Shown here in pieces: positions 1 to 13,900 of a stretch of DNA of 64,000 bases. Position 1 is the first letter of the stretch, and every line of letters begins with the position of its first letter. The notes beneath the pieces are model-generated. The model did not search any database and had not been told where the DNA came from. It worked only from the letters and a program-made list of their open reading frames with translations. The DNA comes from Hirudinaria manillensis (lineage: Eukaryota > Annelida > Clitellata > Hirudinida > Hirudinidae), in assembly GCA_034509925.1 (NCBI GenBank), contig CM067536.1, positions 4,892,501-4,956,500 of the forward strand. The letters run 5' to 3'. Made by a program: the position numbers and the translations under genes.

Positions 1-1362
1 TACAGAAATCAAGAACAAATCAAAAGCACAAATCCAATCTGTCACTTACTCCCCAAAATATGACTTTCATGGTTTTAATGTCTGCATCTGAATTTTCTCT
101 GACTGTGGGATGTTGGATCTTCACAACAACTTCCTCTCCAGATTTTAAAGTGGCTCGATGAACTTGTGCCAATGATGCAGAGGCTAGAGGATTCTCCTCA
201 AAATGCGAAAAAACTTCCCCTACCTATGAATTAATCACATTGATTATGAATTTGCAACTTATTAAGTCAGTTAATAGTTGCGGCAGAATAACTTTGCTTT
301 TACATTAGTAAATAATATGTATAATAATATGTAAATAATATGGTAATTGAAATCCTAATAAACAAACTTTTAAATTAAAAGCAATGCCCAATGAAAAAGA
401 CTAAAAAATGATACTCCAGAAAATTATAATCATCATATTTAAAGCAAAACAACATTCAGAGACAGCTTTTACCTATATCTAATAAAAGCATTTCAATTTT
501 ATATTCATAACCCCGGGATGTACCTAAGGAAATGATGATACATAAATAGTTGATTGCCTTTAGATCAAATAATTACATAAAGCATTCCAAATATCAGCTA
601 ATGCAAATCAAGCACATAAGTCCAAACCCTTCTTACCTCTTTTCCAAACTCTTCCTTAAAAACCCTCTTGATCTCTTCAACAGAAGAAGTGGGAGAGTTG
701 CTGTGAAGGACTTTCATGACATTGACATATTCAAAAGGCAGGAGGTAGTCAAGTGAACCAATATGTTGCCCCACTTTTATAAAGCAGCCCCCATTCTTGC
801 CACAGAGGTCCCTCAGCCTAACTGCTGATCTGTAATGTACCTGCATATAGATATGTAAATGCACAATATTGTACAAAATGAGTTCAAATAACTAACAAAA
901 TATTATCAACTAAAGTATTATCAAAAATATAATATCTACACCAGCAGTGAAATGAAAATGTCTGAGAACAAACTTTACAAAAATTGTTGTTATGACATTA
1001 AAATAATGAATTGAACCATACCTGCGACCGAACATCTTGATATTTTTCGGTTGACTTGTCTAAACCTCTGAGAGAAATTTTGTAATCAACAGCTATTTTT
1101 GCTACCTGAACTCGATGGATATTAAATTGAAGATGGTCATAAAATGTTATCTTTATTAGGACAATAATTATTAAAGTATTGCTAAAATCAACAAGTCGTT
1201 CTAAAACATCTGTATGAAAGTAAAGATCGCATGTTTTTAGCTCACCGTCCAAGCTGCTCTCCCAAAACGTACAGCTCCTATACCGTAGGACGACCAGTAG
1301 TCTCTCTGCACATAGCAATATCCTACAGAACCTGCTATCAACGAGTAAAAAATGGGACGCAT
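1..1362 (-). CDS. ADCK1: ADCK1-type UbiB-family atypical kinase, 5' part of gene
   Basis: Four phase-0-joined exons are visible on the minus strand: 1362-1246 (ATG at 1362), 1105-1022, 840-637 and 219-50, each with AG/GT borders; the gene continues off the left edge. Exon 1 encodes a short hydrophobic N-terminus followed by GIGAVRFGRAAW, which matches the ADCK1 start. Exon 3 carries the family KxGQ motif as FIKVGQHIG, followed by SLDYLLPFEY. Exon 4 carries the Ala-rich loop ASASLAQVHRA and VVVKIQHP with the beta-3 lysine. ADCK proteins are UbiB-like kinases or ATPases associated with mitochondria; ADCK1 is linked to mitochondrial morphology. Catalytic-loop and C-terminal exons lie outside the window. 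The call rests on remembered human ADCK1 sequence and on motif order. Another ADCK paralogue is unlikely because the spacing and the DYLLP motif are specific to ADCK1. Confidence 0.93.
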
Positions 1363-3630
1363 GGCGATCCCACCCACTCAACAAAAATAACCTTGATTCT
1401 CACAATGCTAGAAAGGGAACATGAGATTGCAAATATATTCAGTTGAGAACTGCTGGGAAAATTGAATTTAATTTTAAGTGGTCCTTATTTATTTAGAAAC
1501 ATATGTTTATTGCATTTAAAAGTGAATTCTCACACCTCAGCATAGCATGTTAATAACTATTTGTAACATAAATAATTTATATAAAAAGGAAAGTGAATAT
1601 TACATTGATTTAAGGAAATCATTTACGACTTGAGCGCAGCCAACAACTAAAACTTCAAGTTTGTCAAGAATATATTAAAGTTTAATGCCTTAAACAATTG
1701 TTAACCCTATCAGATGGTATCTCTATCAAATTTACTTTGGATTCCGTCCGCTAATGAGAACGAAGCATACTTAGGCCTATATTCTGGTGGATAATATCCA
1801 TGAATCAAAAAAAAAGTGTCTTTCTTTTATCTCAAATAATTAAACTACCTTAATAAAGGGAGAACCCTCCCAGCAAAGTAAAGCACAAAAATAAAATTTG
1901 CCTTCAAAATTTTAAAATCCTTAGTATGTTACACCTCACAGGAAATTTTTAATTAGAATAAATTTGAAAAGAGAAGAAATCATATTAATACATCAACTAG
2001 CTGCTTTGAGGCTATCTGTTGCCCCAATACTAGCAGATTTTCCAAACAAAAGAGCAGCGGTTCGCATCCATACAGTTTTCGTATTTTATGTTTTACATCG
2101 AATTATATAAAGTGATAAACCGTTGTATGACTTAACCCCATTTAAGGTCAACAGGCAAACCCGTAAAATGGGATGCTCTCTGCCAAATTACCCAACACAA
2201 GGAAAAACGTTTCAACGAAATAAACTTTTAATTCTTGCAAGTTTTCAGCCTTCATTTATTAAGAGACTTTATGCTATAATTTTAACATTTAAAGACTGGA
2301 ATATGATAACCAAAATAAAAGCAGGATGCAGTGGAAAACCATCATCAAAATAGCAGCTCCAGAACTCAAGTAAATTTGCCAACAAGAACTTAATTAAGCT
2401 CCTCAAGATGCAACTTATACTTAGACATTAGTAGGATTTTCTATAATATTGACTGGGTCACATACAAAAACATGGGCTTTGACAAGACCTCCATCAAAAA
2501 TGGGCATTAAGCAGTCGTTTAAGCAGGTATCAAGGTTTCAAAAACCACTTTATCAAATGCAAAGCCCATGCATCGCACCCTGCATAACTTCAACTACTTG
2601 GTCACAGGACACATTTATCGCTAACTGTTAGCCCAGTTGTGGCAACCATAGCAACACAGACACCCCAAAGGTAACTGTAAGATTGATCCAGCATCTCATT
2701 GGCCTTTTTCAACATCCACACCATGCACACATCACCTGCTGCAAGAGGCAAATGCCGTGCCTCCCCAAAAATAAAGCACATTCTTACACTAAATCCTGCT
2801 CCAAAAGACATCAGGACTCACCACCCCACCTCCAAAAAAAGCAACAATCCACCATCACATACAGTTTCAATAGAGAAACCGTGCAATGAAGTCCGGCACT
2901 GCATTACAACATCGTAAAGCCAAAGGAAATTCATGTGCTGTAACCACTTTTCGCCATAATAAATGCCAGCTGATGATCTTAACTAGAGACTACCTTTGGG
3001 GAAAAGCTTGATACGTACATCTGACCAACATTACAAGCACGACGAGCATCTCAGAACAAATCAAAACTCCTGTTGAGAAAAGGCAATCTCAGAAAAAGAG
3101 AGGGTACTCTGCTCAGGATGAACATGACTCACTTCCACAGCACAAAGCACACCAACACAACCTCACAGAAACAAATCAATTACAGAACCCAATTGCTACA
3201 AGGCAATGATCGCATTGCAATCACTTGTCTTCCCAAGCCCAGAAGCCTTCAATTCCAATTTTTGGGAACCCATTCAATCTGCAATTTCAAGGCTCAACAT
3301 AAAGCACTTAAGACAAAATTCACAACACAAGACTTTATTGACCTTTGAAAAATCCTGACACACCACTTAAAGAGTTACTCAGTTATATCAAGTAAAACCA
3401 TAGAAATGCCTGCTATCATGGACATCCAAACCCACTTTTGTGAGTTACCGAACCCGGGCCTAATCCAAGCAGCTGGTTCAATAAGGAACTCTTAATAACA
3501 AAAACAAACCCAATGTCAACCACACACAAAGGCCCAATCCAAACTAGTGATAAAACAGGAATCACAACCTACTAAAGTAGTTTATATCCAAAATAAATCT
3601 AAAAAAGAAACTGGTGAAGCAGTACTTTGC
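1363..3630. other. intergenic stretch between ADCK1 and H2B
   Basis: No convincing coding exon is seen. Short open frames between about 2120 and 3350 have no recognisable motif and no consistent splice borders. The stretch from about 2400 to 3560 is richer in C on the plus strand than its surroundings. Minus-strand AATAAA signals, seen as TTTATT on the plus strand, occur near 3334 and near 2256. Part of the region may therefore be a long polyadenylated 3' UTR of the minus-strand H2B gene. I infer this only from position. Confidence 0.4.
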
Positions 3631-3647
3631 AAAACGAACTAAGTCGA

Positions 3648-4019
3648 TCACTTCGAGCTGGTGTACTTCGTGACGGCCTTGGTACCTTCACTAACAGCGT
3701 GCTTGGCCAATTCCCCAGGGAGCAACAAACGGACAGCAGTCTGAATTTCTCTACTGGTGATGGTCGAACGACGGTTGTAGTGAGCCAAGCGAGAAGACTC
3801 TGCTGCAATTCTTTCGAAGATGTCGTTGACAAAGGAATTCATGATGGACATGGCCTTGCTGCTGATTCCGGTGTCAGGATGGACCTGCTTCAAGACTTTG
3901 TAGATGTAGATGGCGTAACTCTCCTTCCTCTTGCGCTTGTGCTTCTTGTCACCAGTACGAACTGCTTTGGCTTTGCTGGCGGCCTTCTTGGCACCCTTAC
4001 TTGCTGGTTTAGGAGGCAT
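3648..4019 (-). CDS. H2B: histone H2B, intronless
   Basis: Single-exon reading frame of 123 aa, the usual H2B length. A short Lys/Ala-rich tail ([17 protein letters not shown]) precedes the conserved histone fold with [53 protein letters not shown] and the C-terminal AVTKYTSSK that contains the ubiquitylated lysine. H2B pairs with H2A in the nucleosome core. The gene stands alone: no H2A, H3, H4 or H1 lies nearby. I found no canonical GGCTCT...AGAGCC stem-loop behind the stop. Only a weak CTAC-TTTA-GTAG hairpin occurs about 75 bases downstream (near 3569-3580), and an AATAAA signal lies near 3334. This could be a replication-independent, polyadenylated H2B, but the weak hairpin leaves the question open. 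Confidence 0.97.
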   Translation of the reverse strand: MPPKPASKGAKKAASKAKAVRTGDKKHKRKRKESYAIYIYKVLKQVHPDTGISSKAMSIMNSFVNDIFERIAAESSRLAHYNRRSTITSREIQTAVRLLLPGELAKHAVSEGTKAVTKYTSSK

Positions 4020-4086
4020 AACGACGATCTAAAGCGCGAAAACCGGAGTAGAGGAAACTGTAGACAATGGCGACTTCAAAAATATC

Positions 4087-4174
4087 CTTATATATCAGCT
4101 TGCTGCGTCAATTGATCACGTGAGAGTGTGCATAATTAGCCCACGTGATAGATTGACTAGCAATTTTGGCCAAT
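4087..4174 (-). promoter_or_regulatory. H2B promoter: TATA box, two CACGTG E-boxes, CCAAT
   Basis: Reading upstream of the H2B ATG, a TATATAAG box lies at 4087-4094, about 70 bases from the start codon. Two perfect palindromic CACGTG motifs lie at 4117-4122 and 4142-4147, and a CCAAT element at 4170-4174. TATA plus CCAAT is typical of histone promoters. CACGTG is bound by bHLH factors of the USF/Myc type. Binding itself is inferred. Confidence 0.6.
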
Positions 4175-4921
4175 CATAAAAGAGTATTTGTACCGACTTT
4201 TGCATAAACATATTTATATTTTAAAAATTAAGCCAAATTTAAAAATTTTCACATAAAGATTTAAAACATAATTTTAATAACGTAAAATATTTGATTAATT
4301 ATGTTACTCTTGTCAAAGCGCATGCGCAATTAAGAGCGCTAAAAATCCAAATATGGGTCCTGGGCGCGAAAATATTTCTTTTAATTAATCATATTATTTA
4401 AGTAATATTACATTTTAGACATAAACCAGATCCATAAGTAGAAAATATTTCTAGTCAATTTGAAATTTTTGAAGAGGGATACGTTTAAGAATATGTGGCA
4501 TATGGCGCTGCTCAGTTTGAATACATAATAAAAATTAATTAACCGAATGGGTCTGGTTTGGTCGTCACAGTCGGGATGACGATTCTTTTACATTCTAATG
4601 CCAATCCATGGATTTTGATTAGTGTATGTGCCGTCTAACATGTCAAATTACGTTCGGATTTTGAATTTTTAGTTATGTTCCAAAATAATTTTATTCAATA
4701 CTTATGAAACTTCTAAAAGTTTAGATCCCCATGAAACTCCTGTGTAAACTTAATAAAACTATTATCATATTATCCTTTTTAACTAAATTTAAACTTTAAC
4801 TGGCGGCCTTGTTTATTCTAAAGCTTTCGGAGTTTTGAAGTTGGATAGGATCACTTTTAAATAAATATTTACTTGTCGGAGGTTTTGAACTATCCGCTCT
4901 GAACTTATTCATCTCCAAAAC
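4175..4921. other. spacer between divergent H2B and MDC1 genes
   Basis: No coding exon is seen. H2B reads left and MDC1 reads right from this about 750-base spacer, so it must hold the MDC1 promoter and 5' UTR. I see no clear TATA box on the MDC1 side. Confidence 0.45.
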
Positions 4922-7900
4922 ATGAATTTGGAGGAGACCCAAGTTTTAAATTTATCACTAGACGATGAGACTGAAGATGAAGCTGAAAAGGCCCCTCTCA
5001 ATACAGTAAGGCATTCTTTGCGGGGTTGTTTATTTGTATGGGGCTGCCACTTAGCTAATACGTTTGTGTTCTAAATTGCATTTTAATTCGTACACTAGTT
5101 AATTGCATGTCGTAGTTGATAACATTTTGAACATGCTTTGTATATTATTTTGATGCAGCAGGTGGCAACATTGGATTTCCGGAATCTTTTAAATGGAGAT
5201 AGGCATATGGTTTTTCCGATACACAAAGGTTAGAAGAAATTCAATCGTTAAATTGCATTAGGGTTTGCCAAGCCATTTGATGATGGCTATAAATTTAGAG
5301 GGACCAGTTTTGTTGATGCCCCATTCCTTAGAGAAGTGAGTAATATTTGTACTGCTTTGCATGGAATTTGTGTTTTGAAGGTATAAACAGAATAGGAAGA
5401 AGTTCTGAGTGTGAAATATGTATTCAGTCAGAGGTAAGACAGTTTTGAAGCCCTAAAATTGTTATTATAAACTATTTTGAAGTTTTCAATTACTTTATGT
5501 AGTTCCTGTCCAAACATCACTGCACTATTGAATACATCAGTTCTACACATCTGATATTTGATTGTGGGAGCATAAATAAAACAAAAAAGAATAAGGTTTG
5601 AGATTATGAGTATTATTTATTGCTTTACAATCATTTTAAAGAATGTCTTATTTCAGTTTAATAAGTGATAATGATAATCAAATTTTGACTCTGGTCATTT
5701 AGAGCATTTAGGCTGTTGTCTATTAACATCCATTACATAACTAAATGATTAGGGATTATAATCTACATTATTTGTGAGAGGCAAAGTCTTTAGCATTAAA
5801 CCAAAGGCTAGTAAGCAGCACTATAGTGCTCCTTCCTGAAATCACAAGCTATATTTTGTACTTGACACATGTTTGCTACCATTGAGGTCAATGGAATGTG
5901 ATCACATGAACTTATTGCATATTAACAAATAATTATTGGATAAAGTCACTTGTTTCAACACATTCTAGATATTTTTGATTCCTGAAGTGCGATATGAATT
6001 GAGGAATGGAGATGTTCTGAAGTTTGGTGACATTTGCTGTGAATACAAGTTCAACACAAATGATGTTGGTAACATTTCATGATTGAATCAATTTTGTGAT
6101 TAGCTTTGTTTTGTCACATTCCTGCATTACAATGCATTTATCTGGCTTTGTTATCCACATTTATGCTTAAATGTTATTGGATTGGGGTTATTGCCATAAG
6201 AGTCTGATGTGTCATGCCTATATGTAACTGGATAGCAAAAATTATAGGTTTCATAATAAAAAAAACATTGTGTGTACAATCTCATTGTCTTTCAGTATTG
6301 CTATTTAACATTTTTAAGTAATTTTTATCATGTTTTGATCAAATAGCTGAGTTTTTTTTGTAAAGAACAATGTGAATATTTTTTGTTTCATCTTCAGACA
6401 AACAAACAATTTAATGATACAGCAACAAGTAAACCTCTCCACAATAAGAAACTCTCCAGCAATGATAAACTCCACCCTAGTTATGAAAAGAAGAAAGATG
6501 ATGATGAAGATGAAGATCTGATGGATGATTGTGACAATGACAGCACCATGAGTCAAGATCTCCTGATGAATGGTGAAAATGAGGTTTGGTCAGATAGTAA
6601 TTTTGATACATCAATGGCCAACATCTTTATTTTGATTTCTTTAAAGATGGCTGCCATGAACTTTTATGATTTAAGTACAACAAATGAAGATGGTGATGCA
6701 GAAGATGTTAAGCCAGGTCTTGGTTTTTCCTACAAGTTGATTCAAATAGATCTCTGAGTCATCATCATCATCATCATCATCATCTCCATTATTAAAAATA
6801 TTTCATCAATTTTGTAATGTTTCACAATTGAAGAATTTTTGTTTTATACAATATTTAATAATAATAATAATAATTTATGCTTGAATGCCACAGAAACCAT
6901 TGAAGGTAAAACATCTTGCACATCAACTAAATCTTCAGAACATTTGGAACAGAATCAGATATTAGAGAAGGTAAAGGATAATTACATTGGTCATGAAATA
7001 GAATCAATTTAATACCTATGGTACATCATATGATTTCCATATCTGAGATATCTAGCTTCTATCTCTTTGGAATTTCTAATCTCTTGGTTTCTATTATGTG
7101 TACAGTTTATGTATGACTGTATATATTTATACGAATGATTATCAATTTCTTGTTTGTTTTAGTTTATTTATTGCCTGCAATTTATCTTGCTTTTATAACA
7201 GATTCCCAGAAATTCAGAAGAGGAGTTGACAGTCCCTGAGACCTGTAAAGCAGGTGACAACGATAATGCCAGTAAGATTTTCAATGAAACTTGTGAGTTT
7301 GAGGAGCGTTCATTCAGTGATTACTTTCAATTAGTGAATGTGGAGCCAGAGATCTGCCATCCAAATACATCAACTCCCAATCAGGCACATCCTTCCATGC
7401 TCAAGTTGTTTGTTGACTCCTCCCCTGAAACAGTGAGATCATAAATTTTTGTGAATGGATGCTGTGTATTTATGACAATAATAGGTAATAAATGAATAAT
7501 TGAAATTGAAACGACTAATGAAATTTCATTTCAAGTCCATCCAATGAATAAGAATAATGATGATGATGGTAATGGTGATGATGATAATGGTAATGATGAC
7601 ATTAATAATGCTGGCTATGAAATTAAAAAGAAAGGATTTTATTCAGGATAACAAGCTCATTGAAAGTGATGTCAATCATTCAGTTGTTCCCCAGATTCAG
7701 ACAGATTCTCCTGTGAACCCTGTAAAAGTTCCTTCCATAATTTAATTTCCATTGTTTGTATTAAAATTATGTTTTAATTGGTTTGTAATTAAGTTGCAGG
7801 CATGTGTTCAGACTAAAAGTCTCAATGTTTTTGATACTCCCTTTATGTGTGAAACTCCTGACCCAAAGGATGATAAGAATGTGAAAGGATCTGTTAAAGA

Positions 7901-10900
7901 TGATAACCACAATGATTCACAGTTTGCTGCTGAAACACAAGATATTGATGAAGTTGTTTCAATTTATTCATTAAGATTCTAGATATATTAGATCTTATTT
8001 ATGTTTATGCATAAAGTATATTAGCTGATGCCCAGAATGCTTTATATATAAGAGGTGACGGTTACTAGAATACCCAAGCATTTATATAGCATATCTATGA
8101 AAGGAGGGAATTCTTGACCATAAGGGAGGTTGCAAATACAACATAATAACATCGTTGTGATTGAACTGCTACGTGCAGAAATGCAACCCTGCAATGCTGT
8201 AAAAATGCCAAAAATGATAAAATTATTTGATCTATTTCTTTTGATAATTACTTTCTTAGATATATAATTTTTACATTGCATCTTAATGCATAATTTAAAA
8301 TCTTTAATTAATTGTTTAGGCTCCAAGTCACCAGTCTAAAAGAAGGAAGTTTACTGATTCCTTGGTTGGATCAATGGGTGTAACAGAAATTCCTGAAACC
8401 CCGGAAAAAGACCAATTTGACTGTCACACTCCCGTTGCTCAAGCATCTAATTTGAGGCTGAGACGTCGAAGGGACAGTTCCAGCTACGGTGATGATGATA
8501 ATTCGATGTCTGACGATGGTCTCGAGTTGAAGAGGAAGCTGTTCTTTGACAATGACAACGTGGAGCGGTTGTTTACAGGATTCGCTAAGAATGCCTGTGT
8601 TGGATCTCATGAAACATCAGATGAAGTTAAAACTGGACCTGTTTCTACAAGGAGCGTTGATGGAGGAGCAAGTCCTATTTCCATTTGTGAAGATATTGGG
8701 AACTCTGAAGTTACGAAGAACAATAACGATTCGATAAATGCAAAGGATGTTGTCGTAACAGTTTCAGCCGTTGATGAAGATTTGCAAGCACATGTTGAAG
8801 AAGTGTTGTCATCTTCTAGTGATAAATTGACCAATAAAGAACTTGAAATTAAGACATCTAAAGGCTGTGATGAATCTGAAGATATGAAGGCCAGAGAAGT
8901 TGTGGATCTTCAAACTAAAAATTGTGATGACAAAATTATGGTGGAAGTGCACCCTCAGCGAGCGATCAGTGATGATATTGAAGCAAGCATGGAAAGCGAA
9001 TGCATCATCAAATCGGGAGATGAACCTCTCGGAGAAAACATGATTTGTGATTCCAAACTGACAGAATATAGGGATTTAAAAGGTGTTTGTGATTTGATTC
9101 GAGAGGTGCCAACAGCTGAAGAAAATGAAAGATCTGATGATATACAAGATGTCTCTAAGAGCCTGGAAGAAATTATTGACAAACCTCCTCAATCCAGGAA
9201 AGATTCTAATGTTACCCCAGAGACCAAACGTCTCTCTCGAGATCTATTTCCTAAATCTTATGCTCACAGAGATAATGCATTAAAGAACTCTACACCTAAG
9301 TCATCAAAAAATTCCAAGCAAAAGCCAACCAGTTCACTGAGTCATAATTTGAGTCTAAATATTAAAAAATGCAAAACGCCCAGTTCGAGCAAAAGATCGG
9401 CCAGCTTAAAGCAGATAGCCAGTAAAAAGCTGGTCAAGAAGAGCACTTCCGTCTCAAGAAAGAAACTCTTTGGAAGCATTGACAATGAATTCGAACTGAA
9501 CTGCATTGAAGACCAATTCGATACTCTCAGTCAACGGAAAAAGAGCAAAGAAGATTCTGTCAAAGAGGAGGCATCGAATGCTAAGGTAATTCAGAGCATC
9601 GTCACCGGGAGTCTGTCCACGACAGCATTTAAGAATAAACTAAAAGAAGGCCCAAAGAATTCTAAGAGAAAAGCATTGAAATCAATGTTAATGGATATCG
9701 AAGCTAATCGCGAAGATGCAGAGAAAACAGTCGGTAATTCTAAGAAAAGTCCATTGGAAAGGAGAGTTAGTAGGAGAAGTAATAAAGGAAAAATGAAGAC
9801 CAATCCTAACTTTATGTTTTCATCCAATGAAGCTGATGCCAGCATCACTGGTGTTGATCCAAAGACAAGTGATCCTGAGATTCCTGTCAAAAGCAGAAAG
9901 GCGAATGTTCTCTCATCGAGCTTGCCCGACATCAATTGCAATTCTTCAAAACTTGACACAAAGTCACAAGAATCACTTGGCCTTGATTCACAACTGCGTG
10001 ACTCAAGTACGACTAAAACCGTCCATTCGAAGGTTCGTCCAGTTTCTACTTCAACTAAAGCAGAAGAGAAAGCAGCCCTTGACAACTTGAAAACTCCAAT
10101 TGATTCTGATATTATTCCCCTTGAGGAGGTCAGTGCTGTCAAAACAAAGAAAAAGAATGTTTACAGGAAGTCAAGTGCCCGGACCACGGCACACGACTCG
10201 TTACAAGATGTCAAAAAGGAAGACGTCAAAGTCAAAGACAAATTTGACGTCAAGATTGAAGCTCCTCTTGATGATGTAAAAGGTGAAATTGACATGGATT
10301 GTTTAAAAACTGATGCAGTGACCAAAAAAGTCAAAGATGCAAAGAAGGATATAAGACTTGATGTTAACAAAAGGGATCAAGACAGGGTAGTCAAGGGTAG
10401 GAAGGGAAAGCCTTTGAAAGTAGAAGGACAAGTTGTTGTTGATGATGGTGAACCTAAAGTTAAGAAAAGGAATACAGACAATAATTCAAGAGATGATTCT
10501 ATGGCAAATAGTGCAAAATCAGACCCAAAGCACATTTTAAAACCTATTCCTTTTAATGATGATGATGACGACAATTTTATGGAGGAAATAACAAAAATTC
10601 AACCCAAGAGATTTAATAAAAGTATGAGGTCAAAAAGCAGGAAGGCTGCTGATGCAGAGGTCACGGACAAGGTCAGTTCGCAGAGCAGGCGAACGAGGAA
10701 GAGCGTCATCACCGATCCGACCAACGAGTTCTCGGAAGTCGCGACAAAATCAACAAAATCAGAGACTGAAAAGGATCTTGACGATGAAGTAAATGAGGGT
10801 GAAAAACACAAAAAGAGGAAACATGATGATGATGATGATTGCGATGAAGGCAGTTTCCTGAAAAAGAGGAAACACGATGACAAAACCGGTGATGAAGAGG

Positions 10901-13900
10901 AAGTCCTGAATTTGAAAAGCTTCAGGAAAAGCAAAGCAGTTGAAAAACAACGACCAGAAGAAGGAGATAGAACGGTCTGCGATCTGAGTATCGATGATTT
11001 TGTGCCTTCAAGGAAAAGCAGTAGGTCTCGTAAAGGTTGGAGTTGTTTTTAAATTAAATTAAAATTAAATTAAATTTAAATTAATTGTCAAGCCAAAATT
11101 GCTAACTCATTAACGATTTAAATGATTTGATCTTCTAGTCTCCACCATTGTGGTTCGTCAGGAAGAGAAACATAAAATTCTCTTCACAGGTGTTCGTGAA
11201 GAAGATGCACTGAAGGTAGAGGAGGATGTTTTATGTAATAAGTGCAAATAATATTTATGTTGGGTGGAGTTGATATTCATGAAGTTTTGTAAACTTCATA
11301 ACTTGCAATCTATTGACAGTCAAGCATTGCTGTTAAATCGTGGTTATTATATTAAATTGCTGCTTTTAAGACTCTGAAATTAAATTTATCCATTTGCTTA
11401 AGTTTATAAGATGTTAAGATGCATGAGCTTTAGAAGCTTTTACATTATAATTTTGGAGTTGTAATTGTAAATTTGATTTCTTTAGACACTGAAGAAACTT
11501 GGAGGAGAGGAGGCAGAGTCTGTTCTGGAATGCACGCACATAATCTCTGACCAGGTTATGATTCTACATCATTCATGTTTGACAACATTTTTAAACCCGA
11601 TCTGCATTGTTATTAATGAAATGTGGTTGTGGTAGTACAATTATAATTGCCATTATATGATGCTGCTTGAACATTGCGCTGGACAAAAATCAACGGACGG
11701 GAACGAAAAGTGACACCTGCTGTCGACGAAAGTAAATATCCCCGATGACTTGTGTCGAGCCAAAAGTGAAGTCGAGTTGGCCTGAAGACCCTCGGCGTCT
11801 TCGCATACCAACCTCTGCTTGCAATGACCTATGGCAATAAGGCACGATTGGCTACTCAGGAGAGGCTGATGATATGACTCCATGGCTAAATTTATAACAA
11901 TTATTAAAATTATTATTATATAGCAATACTTTAAAAAACTGTAAATGCAAAAATGTTTCATGAACAAATTACATCAATCTTAATAAAAATGATCAAATCT
12001 TTGGATGACCTGATGCATCTTTTTTAGTCTAAATTTTAGTTTAATAAATAAACAATTATGGTAATTAACCTCTAAAATATTTTAAAATGCATTTCACAAA
12101 ACCACAAGTTAATATTAAAGTGCATATAAAAAACAAAACAAAACACAGACGAAATTGTTGATCAATTGAGGAAAACATGAAAGAATGATTCAAAGAATTC
12201 CACACATGACATCCATAAATGATAGCTGTCGTTTTATGATGAATGAGGGATTAATTAAGTTAGAGCCATTAAGGATATAAAAAGAACCGAGCCTGAATGC
12301 CAGGATGGGGCTTAATGAAGGGAAGCATAGTGCGTAATGGGCTTCCACCGTTTCCGTCGGTGTTGTTGACTGCCTTGGGATTCTGTGTTTTCTGAAATAT
12401 TTATTTCATCTAATTTATTGTTTAAGTGTCTTTTAAGGAGGCATTATCAAATGCAAGTCATCATATTGATTGATTATTTATATTTCCTTGTTGTTGGTTA
12501 ATTCCTGCATATTTGTAAATGTTCCAAACTTATAAATGATTTTACTAACTATTACTAATTTACTAACTATTCTCTTATTGACTGATGCTCTCAAGTAACA
12601 TCTCAAAGCAAATAATTAAGTTGCATGTTTGATCTGAAATCCTGATCGTCATCGTCATCTTCATCATCAGGTGAGAAGGACAATAAAGTTCTTGTGTGGC
12701 ATGGCCAGAGGCATTCCAATTGTTTCCATAGAATGGTTGAAGGAATGCAAAAAACAGAAAAAATTCATTGGTTTGAAATTATCTGTTATAAATGATTGAA
12801 CTGAATAATTACTCAAACTAAACCATACTAATTAAGTAACATAAATAAATCAATTGTAAGTTAACCATACTAATTAACATAAATAAATCAATTGTAAGTT
12901 AACCATACTAATTAACATAAACAAATCAATTATAAGTTAACCATACTAATTAACATAAACAAATCAATTATAAGTTAACCATACTAATTAACATAAATAA
13001 ATCAATTGTAAGTTAATTCAGTTCACATCTAATGTTTAAAACTGGCATGTTGAATTTTTAACTCAATTTTAAACTCATGTTTCTGATTCTTGTCAGACGC
13101 CTGGTCGTACCTCATCAAAGACACCGAAAGTGAAAAGAAATTCCAATTCGACCTCAAAGAGAGCCTCAGTCGTTCTGCTTCCAGCAAGTTGTTCGATGGT
13201 CTCACGTTTCACATCACGAAAAACGTCAAACCCGAGCCATCAGAGATGAAAGGTTATTTTTTTAATATTTTGTTTAATTACTATTTTTTATAAATACTAT
13301 TTTTACAATATTTTCTTATATTTATTACAAATTGCAAATTTGTATGATGTAAAATTGCGCTTTGTGATACGTGGACGGATTTTAACAGCTTAAAATATCC
13401 TGAAAAACTTTGACGTTGCTTTACATTTAAGTTTTGCACTTAAAATTAATATCCAATGTGGAAGTGAAATAAGGTCATTTAAGAGTTCCTGGTTTTTGTT
13501 GTCAAGTGTTTTTTATTCTTCAGAAATCATAAATTGTGCTGGTGGAAAGGTTTGTTTTAATTTCTACTGATGTTTCTGATGCTTCATATAGATGCTCGAG
13601 TCTTTACACTATTGCTTAACTAACAAATTAACTAATTAATTAATTAATTAACTTACTGATTAATTAATGATCTTGTTTGATTATGTAATAACTGTAACCT
13701 TTATTAGGTGGTCGATTCAATGCCAAGAAAATATTCTGACGAGTTGATTGTCATTTCTTGCGTTGATGATTCAAACTCGTGTAAAAATCTCCACAAACTT
13801 GAAATTCCCGTCGTCTCGTCTGAGTTTGTCATGACGGGAGTCCTCAGACACGTCGTAGATCCACTTGGGTTGGTTTTTGTTTGTCATTAATGTTATTATT

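Noticed and set aside
3555-3585. Possible histone 3' stem-loop behind H2B
   Set aside because: Only a 4-bp CTAC/GTAG stem with a mismatch beyond it; lacks the conserved GGC...GCC stem, so not called as a feature.
8371-10950. Several open frames on the minus strand opposite the large MDC1 exon
   Set aside because: Ser/Leu-rich antisense shadows of a Lys/Asp/Ser-rich coding exon.
11640-11890. GC-richer patch in an MDC1 intron containing GGCTACTCAGGAGAGGCTGA, reminiscent of 7SL/Alu-type RNA
   Set aside because: The resemblance covers about 20 bases; no pol III boxes, no full fold and no matching second domain could be seen.
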